This document shows, one piece after another, positions 1 to 11,300 of a DNA stretch of 64,000 bases (its first letter is position 1; every line of letters starts with the position of its first letter). Both the position numbers and the translations under genes were made by a program. Source of the stretch: Maylandia zebra (taxonomy: Eukaryota; Chordata; Actinopteri; Cichliformes; Cichlidae); the NCBI RefSeq assembly GCF_041146795.1, contig NC_135186.1:37244354-37308353 (forward strand). Direction: 5' to 3'. The notes below the pieces were generated by a model. The model was not told the DNA's origin. It was given only the letters and a program-made list of their open reading frames with translations, and did no database searches.

Positions 1-329
1 TTGTGGTTGTTCTTCTGAATTGTAACTTCTCTAGCAGAGGTTGCTGGCATTCATTGAATTTCCAGAATGTTACTTCCTTCATTTTTATTAGGTTTGTAAC
101 TTTTTATTTTCTTACATCTTTGAAACTGTTGGCTGTTTTTGAAAGCTACCAAACATTATATCAAGTGTGCAGAAAAATACAACTCCACACAAACAACAAA
201 AACAGAAAGTAAATGCACAAATAACGTGTATCAGACCATAAGATTTTAATTTGTTCAGTGCTGCAGCACACACAGTTTTCAGGTGTTTGTTGTGTTGTCT
301 CTGACATCAGGGCTTTGACTTCTACACCT

Positions 330-985
330 CCTCCACCTCCTCCCTCTTCTGAAGGAGCAGCTGCTAACTCCACTGAGAAGCCCATGAAACTGGGGAGGCT
401 ACCCGAAGCCGGCCGGACATCGTCGCCCCTAGTGTCCTCTACATCCCACCCCTCAAACCCCTCTCATTTCCAGGTTGAGGTAACGTTTCACCTGAAACAC
501 CAACAGTTCTCCTCTTGAGGCTCTCCGAGACCATAGCCAGCTGAAAACTTCATCGACCAGAACTTAGCTGGTCTACTCCACGTCCAACTAAGCCTACCCC
601 ATTCAGTTCCAGACACAGCATGTCCATCAGGGACCACCAGGAGGAGATCCAGTTTCTTTTTTTCTCCACTTCCTCTCCTCTCATTCTGTGCTATCCCTGG
701 CTCTGTTGGCATGACTCCCATATCTCCTTGTCATTGTGTCAGATCTTGGGCCGGGGTCTCCAGTGTCTACATTGTTGCCTCTTTCCTAAGACCAGAATGG
801 ATTCCACAGAAGCTCCTCTTCCAGAGCCCATTGGCTGGACAAGATCCCTCAGGTCTATCACGATCTCTCCAAAGTCTTCAGTAAGAAGCGACCGTCTACC
901 TTACCCCCGCATCATTCCTACGACATGGAAATCAAGCTCTTCCCTGGAGCAGCGTGCATCAGCTTCCGCTCACCTCAGGTGCTGC
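330..985 (+). mobile_element. decayed Ty3/gypsy gag-pol fragment
   Basis: Three pieces in different forward frames match the order of a Ty3/gypsy (sushi-like) polyprotein. A gag tail with EKPMKLGRL lies near 375-402. An end-of-protease motif (LILCYPWLCWHDSHIS) lies near 676-723. The protease-RT linker (VYHDLSKVFSKKRP) lies near 853-895. No long open frame joins them, no LTR was seen, and homology fades after about 985. The assignment rests on motif resemblance. It is a dead fragment, and the bases before 330 show nothing I recognise. Confidence 0.6.
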
Positions 986-1450
986 AAGTGTTTCTTCACT
1001 TTGTTCATTCTCTCATCTGTGATCAGTGCACGGGATGTTACTAAAGTAGCTGCGTTCCTCTTGCAACCCATTGTTAACCTTTGCCGCATGTGGCTCTAGC
1101 CAGCACGCTACACGGGCGTGCCAATTTATCAAAAACCATCCATGCGTTTTCCCCAGATCGTGACATTTATGTGCAATGAATAGAACTCGATTTTGTTTAC
1201 TTAAAAACAATGATTTGTAATGAGTGACTTGATTAAAACTTAAGGAGCATTTTCACTGTTTAACATACAAACATGACAACACAAACCAGACTGGACCTTC
1301 CCTGATGGCCTCTGCATTGTGCTGGGATGTCTTCAACTCTCTGAACTCTTTATATTGAAACCCTGTGGAGGTGTCAGGTGGAATTAAAATATATTAAAGT
1401 TCCTTTAATAACCAATGAGAGAGAAAAGAAAAAAAAAACTTGTTTTCTCT
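986..1450. other. no recognisable feature
   Basis: This AT-rich stretch lies between the gypsy fragment and a SINE. Its first 100 bases may be further retrotransposon debris. I see no gene-like frame with plausible splice sites and no tRNA or obvious repeat. Confidence 0.4.
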
Positions 1451-1743
1451 ATAATAATAATGGATTGCATTTATATAGCGCTTTTCAGGGCCCTCAAAGC
1501 GCTTTACATCTCCACTATTCATTCACACACTGGTGGAGGAAGCTACAGGTGTAGCCACAGCTGCCCTGGGGCAGACTGACAGAGGCGAGGCTGCCATATC
1601 ACGCCATCGGCCCCTCTGGCCAACACCAGTAGGGTGAAGTGTCTTGCCCAAGGACACAACGACTAAGACTGTCCGAGCTGGGGCTCGAACCGGCAACCTT
1701 CCGATTACAAGACAAACACCCAACTCTTGAGCCACGATCGCCC
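1451..1743 (-). repeat. tRNA-derived SINE, near full length
   Basis: Read on the minus strand this begins with a tRNA-like head. An A-box-like TGGCTCAAGAGTTG lies at 1721-1734, and a B-box GGTTCGAGCCC at 1681-1691. A tRNA-unrelated body follows and ends in an ATT-rich tail near 1451-1462. The head-to-body layout is that of a fish tRNA SINE. A second, truncated copy of the same family lies at 5915-6022. Confidence 0.8.
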
Positions 1744-2115
1744 GGTGTTTACAGTTTTTTCTGAATGCTTAAACCCTAACTATGATTCCTGTAGCACAAT
1801 CTCTAAAACTATTCAGACTTATAGCAAAACCACTCACTGAGTTTGCAAAACTAAAAGCACAAAAACTGCTTTGCACTCAGTTTGCAATTTTGTAACACAC
1901 ACTTTGCAAAACTGTAGGCACAATTCACTGCACAACACTCAATTACCAAATTTCCAACACACTCCTAGCAAAAGTATACACATGTATGGCTATGATTAAC
2001 ACTAATTTGCCAACTGTCTGGCACACTTTCACATGTGAAAACTTTTTTAGATAATTAGTTCACTTTGCAATCAGCCTAAGCACTATAATCCAGGTAAGCT
2101 GTGTGTGCGGAGTAC

Positions 2116-2352
2116 AATGGAGGGAGCAGGAAGAGTGAGAAGTAGAGGAGGCCGAGGAAGAGGACGTGGAGGTGAAGAAGTAGGATGAAGAGGACGACAA
2201 GGACAAGGAGGAGCAAGAGGAAGACGAGGAGGGGGGAGAGGAAGATGAGGAGGGGGGAGAGGAAGATGAGGAGGGGGGAGAGGAAGGGTAAGAAGAGTAA
2301 GAAATAGAAATGCTGATGACATCAGAGCTACAATAGTGGACCATGTAATCAA
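2116..2352 (+). pseudogene. N-terminal relic of a Tc1/mariner-like transposase
   Basis: From the ATG at 2116 the frame gives an Arg/Gly-rich start (MEGAGRVRSRGGRGRGR). It then meets in-frame stops, created partly by a 21-bp purine-rich minisatellite, and resumes as DDIRATIVDHVINRW at about 2308-2352. An RG-rich leader followed by a D-x-R-x-x-V-V-D-H-V helix resembles the start of fish Tc1/IS630-type transposases. The rest of the transposase and its DDE residues are absent. The family call is from remembered motif resemblance only. Confidence 0.4.
2216..2288. repeat. purine-rich 21-bp minisatellite
   Basis: About three copies of a 21-bp unit (GAAGATGAGGAGGGGGGAGAG) sit in tandem. Both strands are read as low-complexity open frames (poly-Ser or poly-Pro/Leu on the minus strand), which are artefacts of composition. 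The array lies inside the transposase relic. Confidence 0.85.
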
Positions 2353-4564
2353 CCGTTGGGTTGGGTTTACAGTTTCATAAAAATCATATTCTAGTTCACA
2401 GCGTGCTTACAGTCCTGGTTTCCTCCAACAGGAACAATATGTGTTTGCTGCTTCTATCCACCAGTCTGTGACCAATGCAGATGGAAACCCAACAGCTGGG
2501 TTGACAGTAAATTGATCTTTTTGTTCAAATATTAAGTCACCCAAAAACCTATATGTTTTGGGCACAACCTGACAACCGTCTCATTGGACCGTGGGAGAGC
2601 ACATGAATGTCACAGAAAGACCCCAGCTGACCAAGACCCTTGAACCTGGAGACTTTAATCTGGGCAGCAGTGCCTGACATTACCTCACCGCCCCGACGTC
2701 AGGCTCTAATCTTGTGTTTGTGTTTTACTCCAGGGCAGCTGCCGTGACACCGTCACCTGGAGGAGTTTTAGTTTAGAACTCCTGTTATCAGATACATGGA
2801 TATAAAGTCTTTACTTTTTATGTGTCTTTATGCAATACACGTGGATTCTGTCAACTCAGTATTAATATTCAAGTCAAGCCAGCTTCATTTGAACAGCACA
2901 TTTTAAAAATAATTACTCCATTACTAAAATAATCAATAGCTGCAGCCCTACAGCTGTCCCCACCTGAGGAACTGGCGCGGGTGCAGGCCGGGCCCCGGTC
3001 GCTCTCACCCCGGGAACAGGGATGGGTGAGGGAGCAGGTTCAGGAGAAGCCCCAGGAACTGGAGGATAGACTGTGCTGGGGTGAAGCTGCAGAACAGGAG
3101 GGCCAATCTGAGCCATACTTGGGAGTGATAACTGCTATTAACAGCCATTGGATAGAGTGATAACCATGGTGGGTCTAGTCAGTATAATCAGCAGTAAATG
3201 AGTGTGTGGGTGAAGAAATGCTGCACACAGTGCTGTTTGATTCAAGAACCCAAAGCAAAACTCAAAAAGTGTCTCAGGGAGGGGAACCAGCCAGATGTTG
3301 TCAGTGTCACTGGTGGAAATCCAGCTGCACTAACCCTCCAGTACATGAGACCTGCCACACAAACAGGCCTACAGAAAGACAGGGTGGAGTGATTCAGCAC
3401 ACAGTACACAGGCGGCTGCTGGCTGCAGACAGGCTCATTACATACAGACACGTTCTCTTCACACCGATGCAAATAAAAGAAATTATATGACAGATTTTAC
3501 AGATGTATTTAGCAGTCAGTCAGCACTTTGAGGTTTTTGATTCCATAATAGTTGTTGTGAAATCAGAGTAAGAACAGTGGGCTGGACCTGTCTGGGAACT
3601 TTGTATCAAACTGAGAAAGAGCTCCATCGTCACACATTAGTCTGAAGGTAACAATGTTGAGAAATGCGAGAGCTTGTAGAATATTTCGAATGAGTTTGAT
3701 TTGTTCCTTCATCCTGTTGATTTATAAAATTCATAACATGTGTGCTTAAACAACATTAAACTGTAGGTCTCCTGTCATGATCAGTTCAGTTATAATCATA
3801 CTGAAATACCATTGAAACGTTTTTTTACCATGAAACATGAACCTGGGACAGTCGCCTACAAACACCAAGCAGGTAGTTCTCTGATTACATCAAACAGGAA
3901 ACAGGCCGTCTGCTTTTAGGGAAAGAAAATCCGAGCGCACAAACAACAGGAGGCGTTCATTTCTAGAGGCAGTCGTAACTTAAACACTTTTCAGTGTATC
4001 TGTATTTTTAGCATGATTCAGATAACCTGGTCACAATTTGCTGGCTCCTAATTATGGCCAGTTCAATAAGTTGAGACAAATTGTTCAAGATTAGACAGTC
4101 CATCAAAGTAACCATCACAGTGAGGTCTCCTTTCAGGGGGAAAGAATAAAGTCTTTAACAGAATGAAGCCAGGCAGCAATAGGAAGATGATTCCCTTTAT
4201 TGCCTCATTCAGAGTGTGTAACAGTGGGTGTGGTTCTGGAACAAACATCAGGTACATCAACCGTGGAACATAATGCGAACACTGACGAGGATAAACCCTC
4301 AGCCTTACACTGGAATTCAGCAACACTTCAAATGTTTCCAAAAACACAAGTTGCTCTCTCTCAGTCTCCGGTAGGTCACAAATATCAGATTACAGCTGAT
4401 TTATTTATTTAATTTGTTTAATATTAAACTTTACTCTGTCAAAAGATTTTTTTCTGTGTCTCAGGAGGATCAGTTGGCTGAGTGTGACAGTAACATTCCT
4501 GCATTCCTGGAACTGGAATATTGAGCTAACTGGAATAATGTTGGGATGTCTCATGACTCGTGCG
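2353..4564. other. intergenic, no gene recognised
   Basis: I see no exon-like frame with family resemblance. A locally GC-rich patch at 2948-3110 stands out from the AT-rich surroundings and has a Pro-rich minus-strand frame without recognisable motifs. It may be transposon debris. Confidence 0.4.
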
Positions 4565-4631
4565 TCACCTTGTGGTTCAAAGTGGTATTGCATGAGGCTG
4601 TCATGTAATACCACTTTGAACCACAAGGTGA
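4565..4631. repeat. near-perfect 31-bp inverted repeat (hairpin)
   Basis: Arms 4565-4595 and 4601-4631 are reverse complements over 31 positions with one difference, which would be a G-U pair in plus-strand RNA. They are separated by a 5-base loop (GGCTG). Flanking sequence shows no further complementarity. Function unknown: it could be the product of template switching, a miRNA-like precursor, or the tip of a fold-back element. Confidence 0.9.
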
Positions 4632-4932
4632 TTGAAATGTTTGATATAATATCAGAACTGTTGTTCTTTCATATTCTGTTCATAGATGTATTTAAATGTG
4701 CAAAGATTTGAAACTGTTAAACAAACTGTGAGAAGAAAGAAAGTCTGACTCTTTTCTAACATTTGACCCAAACTGTTTTTCTAAATGATCCCAAACTAAA
4801 GTTCTTCAGATACAGAAAGAGAAATGATTTCATGATGAATGATGATCATTGTTGGAGGTTTTGGTCACTGTGCTGAATTTAACAGAGTCAAGTGTCATCA
4901 TTGTATTTCCTGCAGCACTTTGCACATAATAC

Positions 4933-4940
4933 TATAAATA
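4933..4940 (+). promoter_or_regulatory. candidate TATA box of receptor gene A
   Basis: TATAAATA lies 177 bases upstream of the gene A start codon. It is just before the block shared by all three paralogues, so a start site near 4965 would give a 5' UTR of about 150 bases. Genes B and C lack an obvious TATA at the equivalent place, so the element may not be essential. Confidence 0.35.
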
Positions 4941-4991
4941 TAAGGAGGAAGCCTGAGGCCCTGCAGCAGACTGATAGAGGGATGCAGAGGG

Positions 4992-5368
4992 GAGGAGTGT
5001 AGAGGTGCTGTGGTGTTTGGAGGAGGGACTCCTTCAGTCAGAGAAGTGAGGCGTCACAAGTTCCTGGTTTCCAGTGAAGAAGAAGAGAGGCAGCAGTGAA
5101 CCATCAGAGCCTCATCATGAAAGTCCGTCACACTCTGATCTGCTGCTTCTTCCTTTGTGAGTACATTCACTTGTTCTTTCTGTCACTCTCCTTCTTCAAC
5201 ATGTTTCTGTTGTTAAACATGATGATCAGAGTCAGCTATGAGTCACTTTCATGGACGCTTCTTCCATTCAAACTGCTTTTATTCATGATTTCATGGATGT
5301 GTTTGTGGCCAGTATGGACAGAAGAAACCATCACAGTGAGACATTCATGGACATGTTGCTGCTCACTT
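4992..5368 (+). promoter_or_regulatory. conserved proximal promoter/signal-exon block, copy A
   Basis: These 377 bases recur almost unchanged at 25845-26221 and 36714-37090. By eye the copies differ at only one to three positions. The block contains the proximal upstream region, the 5' UTR, the 40-nt signal-peptide exon and the first 200 bases of intron 1. It is far more alike between genes than the Ig exons are. I infer recent duplication or gene conversion of the control region. Confidence 0.8.
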
Positions 5369-8300
5369 TGGCTTTAGGATTCGTCCTTTCAAAGATGGTT
5401 TCTTACAAGTGTTTGTTACGTCCTCAAAATAACCTGTAATATCAAAGTACAAACTCCACCTGATACTTTCAGTTATTATTTGAAAATACAAACTTGTTGA
5501 TCAAGTCAATGAATTTTTCTTTGAAAGACAAAAACACATTTTGTTGCTTTTACTGTTACATGTTCATGTTTCTTCACTGTGACTATTCACAGTTCACTCC
5601 CACAGTGCATATAGATTTGACAAAATGACATCACTTCCTGCAGACAAATATAAACCTGTGAGTGAAATCTGTCAGCATCTTCAAACCCAGAGTTGTGTGA
5701 AAAGTTATTTCCTAATTTTCCTGTTTGTCCTGTTGGAGCTGAACAGAAATACGACTGCACAGAGTTTAAATGCTGGAATGAACTGAAATCATTCACATAA
5801 AGTAACTGACTCACATCAGCTGCTGAGTTTGGCTTCAGAGCTTTAAAATAGAGTCATAAATTACTCAATAACATGTCGTTCATTGCAAGTATTTGTTACG
5901 TCCTCAAAGAAAACGAAGTGTCTTGCCCAAGGACACAACGACCGAGACTGTCCAAGCCGGGGCTCGAACCGGCAACCTTCAGGTTACAAGGTGAACTCCC
6001 AACTCCTGAGCCACGATCACCCTCAGTAAAACAAAGTTACAACAAATAAAAACTTCATCACTGGTTTTGTTGTTGCTTCATGAACTTTGACACCAGCAGT
6101 ACATTTAAACTAAATGATGACATCACTTCCTGTGGATGAAACACATGAAAAACTTGCATGTTGAGCTGTTGCTTCAATCTCTCAACATATAATTACTACA
6201 AGTACCACACAGAGGAGTTATGAGTCATTTACATGTTTTGTTTATCTTCATCTTTTATTGTCATTTTATTCATGTGTTTGTGACCCGTGGTAGGTACCTA
6301 TTTAAAATAGGACAGAGCCGTAGGCGCACAGTCAGTTTAAAAGATTTTTAATACAAAATAAAAGAAACAGTGTAACAGCGGCACCTAAAAACAATTAAAA
6401 ACTTTACCTTATTAGAAACTATAAAACTGTACGATTGCCATGAGCCAGGACAAGCGCTGCGGGGAACCGTTTAAAAACAAATCGACATAGCACACAGGTT
6501 AAAAGTGGACGGCAACTCACACATGACCCCAAATGGGTAAAACACTGTAGAAAAAGGCAAATCTTCGGTGCCGTCTTCACTCGGGCCCACCGCTGTGCAT
6601 GCAAAAGCGGGGAGACAAAAAAAGGATTTGTTTTCCCTGCAGCGCCTTCACCGTCTGCGACAATATATATATATATAAAAAAGGAGTTAAAATACTAAAA
6701 GGATCAATATCTGTGGTGCCTACTGATACAGAAGAAAACAAAACCATCGACAGCCGCAACAGTCAGTCTGTCGACTTACACCGGTTTAAAACAAATTAAA
6801 CACACTGAGGTATCGGGTCCTTTACCCGCAGCCAGAAATCCACCTGGCAAAGCAGCAGCTCGGTACTCTGTAAATAAAAGGCAGGAGATCACTTAGCTGG
6901 ACAGTAAAACACAGGAATATTCCTCAACTGAATTGGTTTTGTTACCTGTCCACAAGTTCGTGTCACACCCTAATAAATGTGGGTCAGTGGCGATGAAGTC
7001 CACTATACCGTTCTCACGGGAGCAATGTTTCCCACCTACAAGGGTGCAAATAACTGTAAACCTCTGCCAACAGCCAGAGCTCAAGTGGTACATTTTTGTG
7101 TAACCTACCGTTCTAACAGAAGTTTAGGGGAAGGCCCATATCAGACTTTCATAGTTAAGAAACACCAACTTGCCCAACTCGGACCAAGCACTCGCAGTTT
7201 CAGGTTTGCAGAGGAATACCCAATTGCCCACACCTGCGCTTATAAAAGGAGTAAAGACCAGCTCCGCCCACCAGGGGCGGTCCCGAGTCTCCAGGTCTCA
7301 CCTGTCACACATAGGAAACATGTTCAGATATATTTTGAGTCATGTCGACTGGAAGAAGATTTTCCACCACTTTAGACAACAAAATGTATTTGACATGAAT
7401 CATTGTTGTTATTCAGACTTTAGTCTCAGTGTGTCTGTGTGTGAATGTTGTGATCAGACTGCAGCTTCTTACAGGAAGTACAAACAGTAACTGTTGATGG
7501 TTCATGTTTCCAACAGCTCTGCAGGAGGGAAACCCTGAAGTCACCGATGCTCAGATTCTTCACTATGGAGTCATTGGAGGAGATTTTAAAGCTGGATTCT
7601 CCTTTAATTCTCCAGGAACATGGAAGATGTTCTGCAGAGAAGAATGTGAAGGAGAAAACATTCTCATTAACACAACTGATGTCAGAGCTCAAACAGGCAG
7701 ATACAGCATTGAATATGAATGGACTGGTTCTCATGTTTTATCTGTGAGCATCTCAAAGCTGACTGAGTCTGACTCTGGACAGTACAGCTGTGGTTTGGCT
7801 GGATCTTCATCATCAGCTTCACTCACACAGTTTGTGATCGTTGTTGCTGAAGGTGAGTTTCTGTTTCAGCTGTGGAAATGTTTAGTTTCTGTTCCTGAAG
7901 CAAAGTTTGAGTTTCACTGACAGCTGCTGACGGTTTAAAGAAGCTGAAGTTTGTTCTTCTGTCAACTGTTGGTTACATTTGGACTCCTCTAAGTAACCGA
8001 TGAACTGCAGCTGGGACACGAGTGTGTGTGAATATTAGTGAGTGTGTCAGCTGATAATGATGTGAATGAAATGTTGATGTCAGAAACAGACGCTGATGAA
8101 TGAAAGAAGATTTTCTGATGTAACTTTGATTTTCTTTGATGAGTTTTTGCTTCTGTGTCGTCGGTTTGATCTTTCCAAGAGTTCCCCTCACAGCAAAATG
8201 GATTCTTCCTCAATGAATGTGTGAAAATCACATTCACAACACAAACGTCCATCCAGACTTTAAATGTACTTAAAACCATGAAGGGTTCACAGTTTAGAGT

Positions 8301-11300
8301 CTATACTTGTCATAAAAGCTGGTTTTCATGAATCCAATCAGTCTGATGATGAAGCCGTTTAAATCTCACTTAGTCCAACAGTTCCTCTGTCAGACTGGTT
8401 GAACTGGGCAGCTCCCAGTGTAACTGTGGATCAAACTGGAGTTACTCTGATCAGACTGCATCATCTTCAGCACTGATAGTAACTATTGATCGTTTGTCTC
8501 TTTAACAGCACTGCTGGATGGAAACGATGATCAGCTGAAACACTTTGATAAAGAAACTGGAAGCTCTCTCACAGTCGGATGTTCCTTTAATCAACCTGGA
8601 AACACAAAGTTGTTCTGCAGGGGAAAATGTGGACAAGGCGACGGTCTTGTTCAAACAAATGATGTCAAAGCTCAGAGCGGCAGATACAACATTGGATATG
8701 ATTCAGGAGTTCTGTATGTGAGCATCACACAGCTGACCAAGTCTGACTCAGGACGGTACAGATGTTACCTGAGTGGATCTTCCAGCAGTTCATTCAGAGA
8801 CTTTCAGGTCACTGTCACAGACGGTGAGTTTTTACTGACATTAATCAAATGTTGTCAGAGTGGAGCTGTTCAGCTGTTCCTTATTTCCTGTCATATATCT
8901 GCTGTTCCAGTGGTGGATGTTCATGTTGAACACGAGCAAAGTTTCTAATAATGAGCTCAGTGTCTGTACAGTGATCCCTGTGAGCCAACAGCTCAGGCTG
9001 CTCTCAGCACTCAGTTTATCTCAACATAGAAACAGAATTATTTAGAAACAAGATTATTTAGAATGTGAAATGTATGTAAAGTTACTGTGATGGAGAGCAG
9101 GAATCAGAGTGTGGAGCTGGAAATGAACAGGTGACCATTAATGTCCCTAAATGTCTTTATTGTTTCCAAGAACCTGATATTTCAACATACATTCATATTT
9201 TATTTCATTGTTAAACTATTTTAGTGCATTTTTTTAATCTAACACTAAATTTGCCAAACTGGTTTTTTCTCAGTCAGTGGATCCATTTAAGGCTCGTTTG
9301 ATTTCTCAGCTGATTTTTGAATCTTTGTGTTTTTCTTCTTCACAGCTCCAAACATTTATAAGTCAAACTTTCCTCTCTGCTCTTGTTCAGCAGCTGGACC
9401 ATCAGCCACGACTACAGGAAGCTGCACACCTTCATTAACTTTGACTGGAAGCACTGAGCAGCCTGAAAGAGCAGCATCTGCAGGTACATCCATCTATGAG
9501 TCTGAGAGTAGAAACACTGACAGATTCTTTATAACCTGAGTGAAAACTGGTTTAATTATTATCATAATTACTCCTTAATGTGTCCTGTTATATGCTTTTC
9601 ATTTAGTTTGACAAGTGACATTAGCAAACAATCTAAGGTGAATATGTTCTTTAGAAGCTGTAAAATGCTAAAATAACACTAACTCTATTTCATATTATTT
9701 CAGTCTGTAGGAGATGAGTTCTTACTGTACAGCTCTATATACTGTGCGCATGTCTTCAGCTTGTTGTTCTTCTCAATCAGCTGCAGATGTGCTGCTGGTT
9801 GTGGGTCTGACTCTGGCTCTCATCATCATCCTGTTATCAGTGTCTGTGCTGATATTCTGCAAGAAAAGATCCTCTAAACCAAAGGGTGAGACAGCAGGAA
9901 GCACACAGACAGACACACTCATCGCTCAGTTTGTATTTAATTCTTTGTGAATTAAAGCTTTGAAAAGACAAACACAACAACACAACCTCGACCCAGAAAA
10001 ATCACTGAACAAAAACCACCTTAAGATCTGAATTCAGGTTAAGAGAGTGAACTGCTGCTCAGTTTAAACTTCCAGTTACACCTGGAAGTGATGTAATAGT
10101 TACTGTTACAGCAGCAGGTGCTAACATTAAACTGACTGTGATTTACAGACAGCAAAGCAAATTAAAAACAAACCAGAAACAATCTTTTTATTACACAAAT
10201 GAAAATTTAAAGTTTCACATTAATCATTGATAAATAGCCCAAAGCAGACGAGTCACGTGTGGCTAATGTTACAGTTAATTTATACTTAAAATACTATTCT
10301 GCCTTGATTAAATCTGCTGTGTGGCTCCTGCTGATGTTTTGGTCGAAAACTACTTAAAAATGACTTTTTAAAAACTGAAGGTTTCTGACCGGCTTCAGCA
10401 CGTTGGAGGAGATGTGGTGGAAACCATCACGAGAATTTATATCCAAAGCCTGGCAGAAATGTTGTCTGAATCACTCTCTGAATAAAGTCTTCAGTGTCTT
10501 TGGTGAAGGTCATCACAGATGGAGATCTGTCAGCACTAAATCATCAAAAATATTCTCTCTGATGTGTTTTCAGATCCTCCTGTGGAAACCGAGCAGGCTG
10601 CTGTCACAGAGGTGAGTTTGATCAACTTTACTCACAGCGTCACAGTTTTGGTGAAATTAGTAAGTAGAATTTTATTAGTTCAGCAGGTTTAAAGATAAAT
10701 ATCACACAGTGCTGATAGCAGCATGCTAGAACATAAAAACATGACCTCAGAGACCTGCTGCAGACGTGTGGATGGAAACGTTCACTGAGTACAGTCATAC
10801 TGTGACACAATGGGACTTAACTTTGTAATATTTCTTAAGTGATAAAAAAGGGTTTAACAACAGTCACCTTAATGGTTTCTGATAGATTTAGTACATGTGT
10901 CAAAGGGACTTTCCGTTACTTTACACACAAATTTGTCAGGAGCACAAACTGGGACTATTTTTTCTTCAGGTTGGAGAAAGTTATCAGTGATCCACCTACT
11001 GTACACAGGCTCTGCAGCTCAGAAACATTTTGGGGTTTGAGAGACATGCAGCTGAACATCATGTGTGTTAAAGTGCTCAGAATGTGCTGAAACAGTAAAG
11101 ACCCCAAACAGAAGCCTGTGGAAGACAACAGGCAGAGGAGAATACTGAAATTAGAAGCCGCCACCTGGCACACAATGCACCCGACCCCTATGGCGCCTCC
11201 TGCGGGTGGTGGGCCTGCGGGAGGATGGGCCCATGTCTCCTCTTCGGGCTGTGCCCGGCCGGGCCCCATGGACTAAGGCCCGGCCACCAGACGCTCGCCC

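Noticed and set aside
1681-1743. Functional tRNA genes at the SINE heads
   Set aside because: A and B boxes are present, but the cloverleaf is degraded and a SINE body follows.
2060-2352. Ser-rich and Pro/Leu-rich minus-strand proteins
   Set aside because: They are complements of the purine-rich minisatellite and transposase relic, with no domain resemblance.
5096-5377. 93- to 120-codon open frames starting [12 protein letters not shown] at each receptor promoter
   Set aside because: Only the 40 nt from the second ATG are exon. A GTGAGT donor follows, and the rest of the frame is intron 1; splicing to D1 at a matching phase is far better supported.
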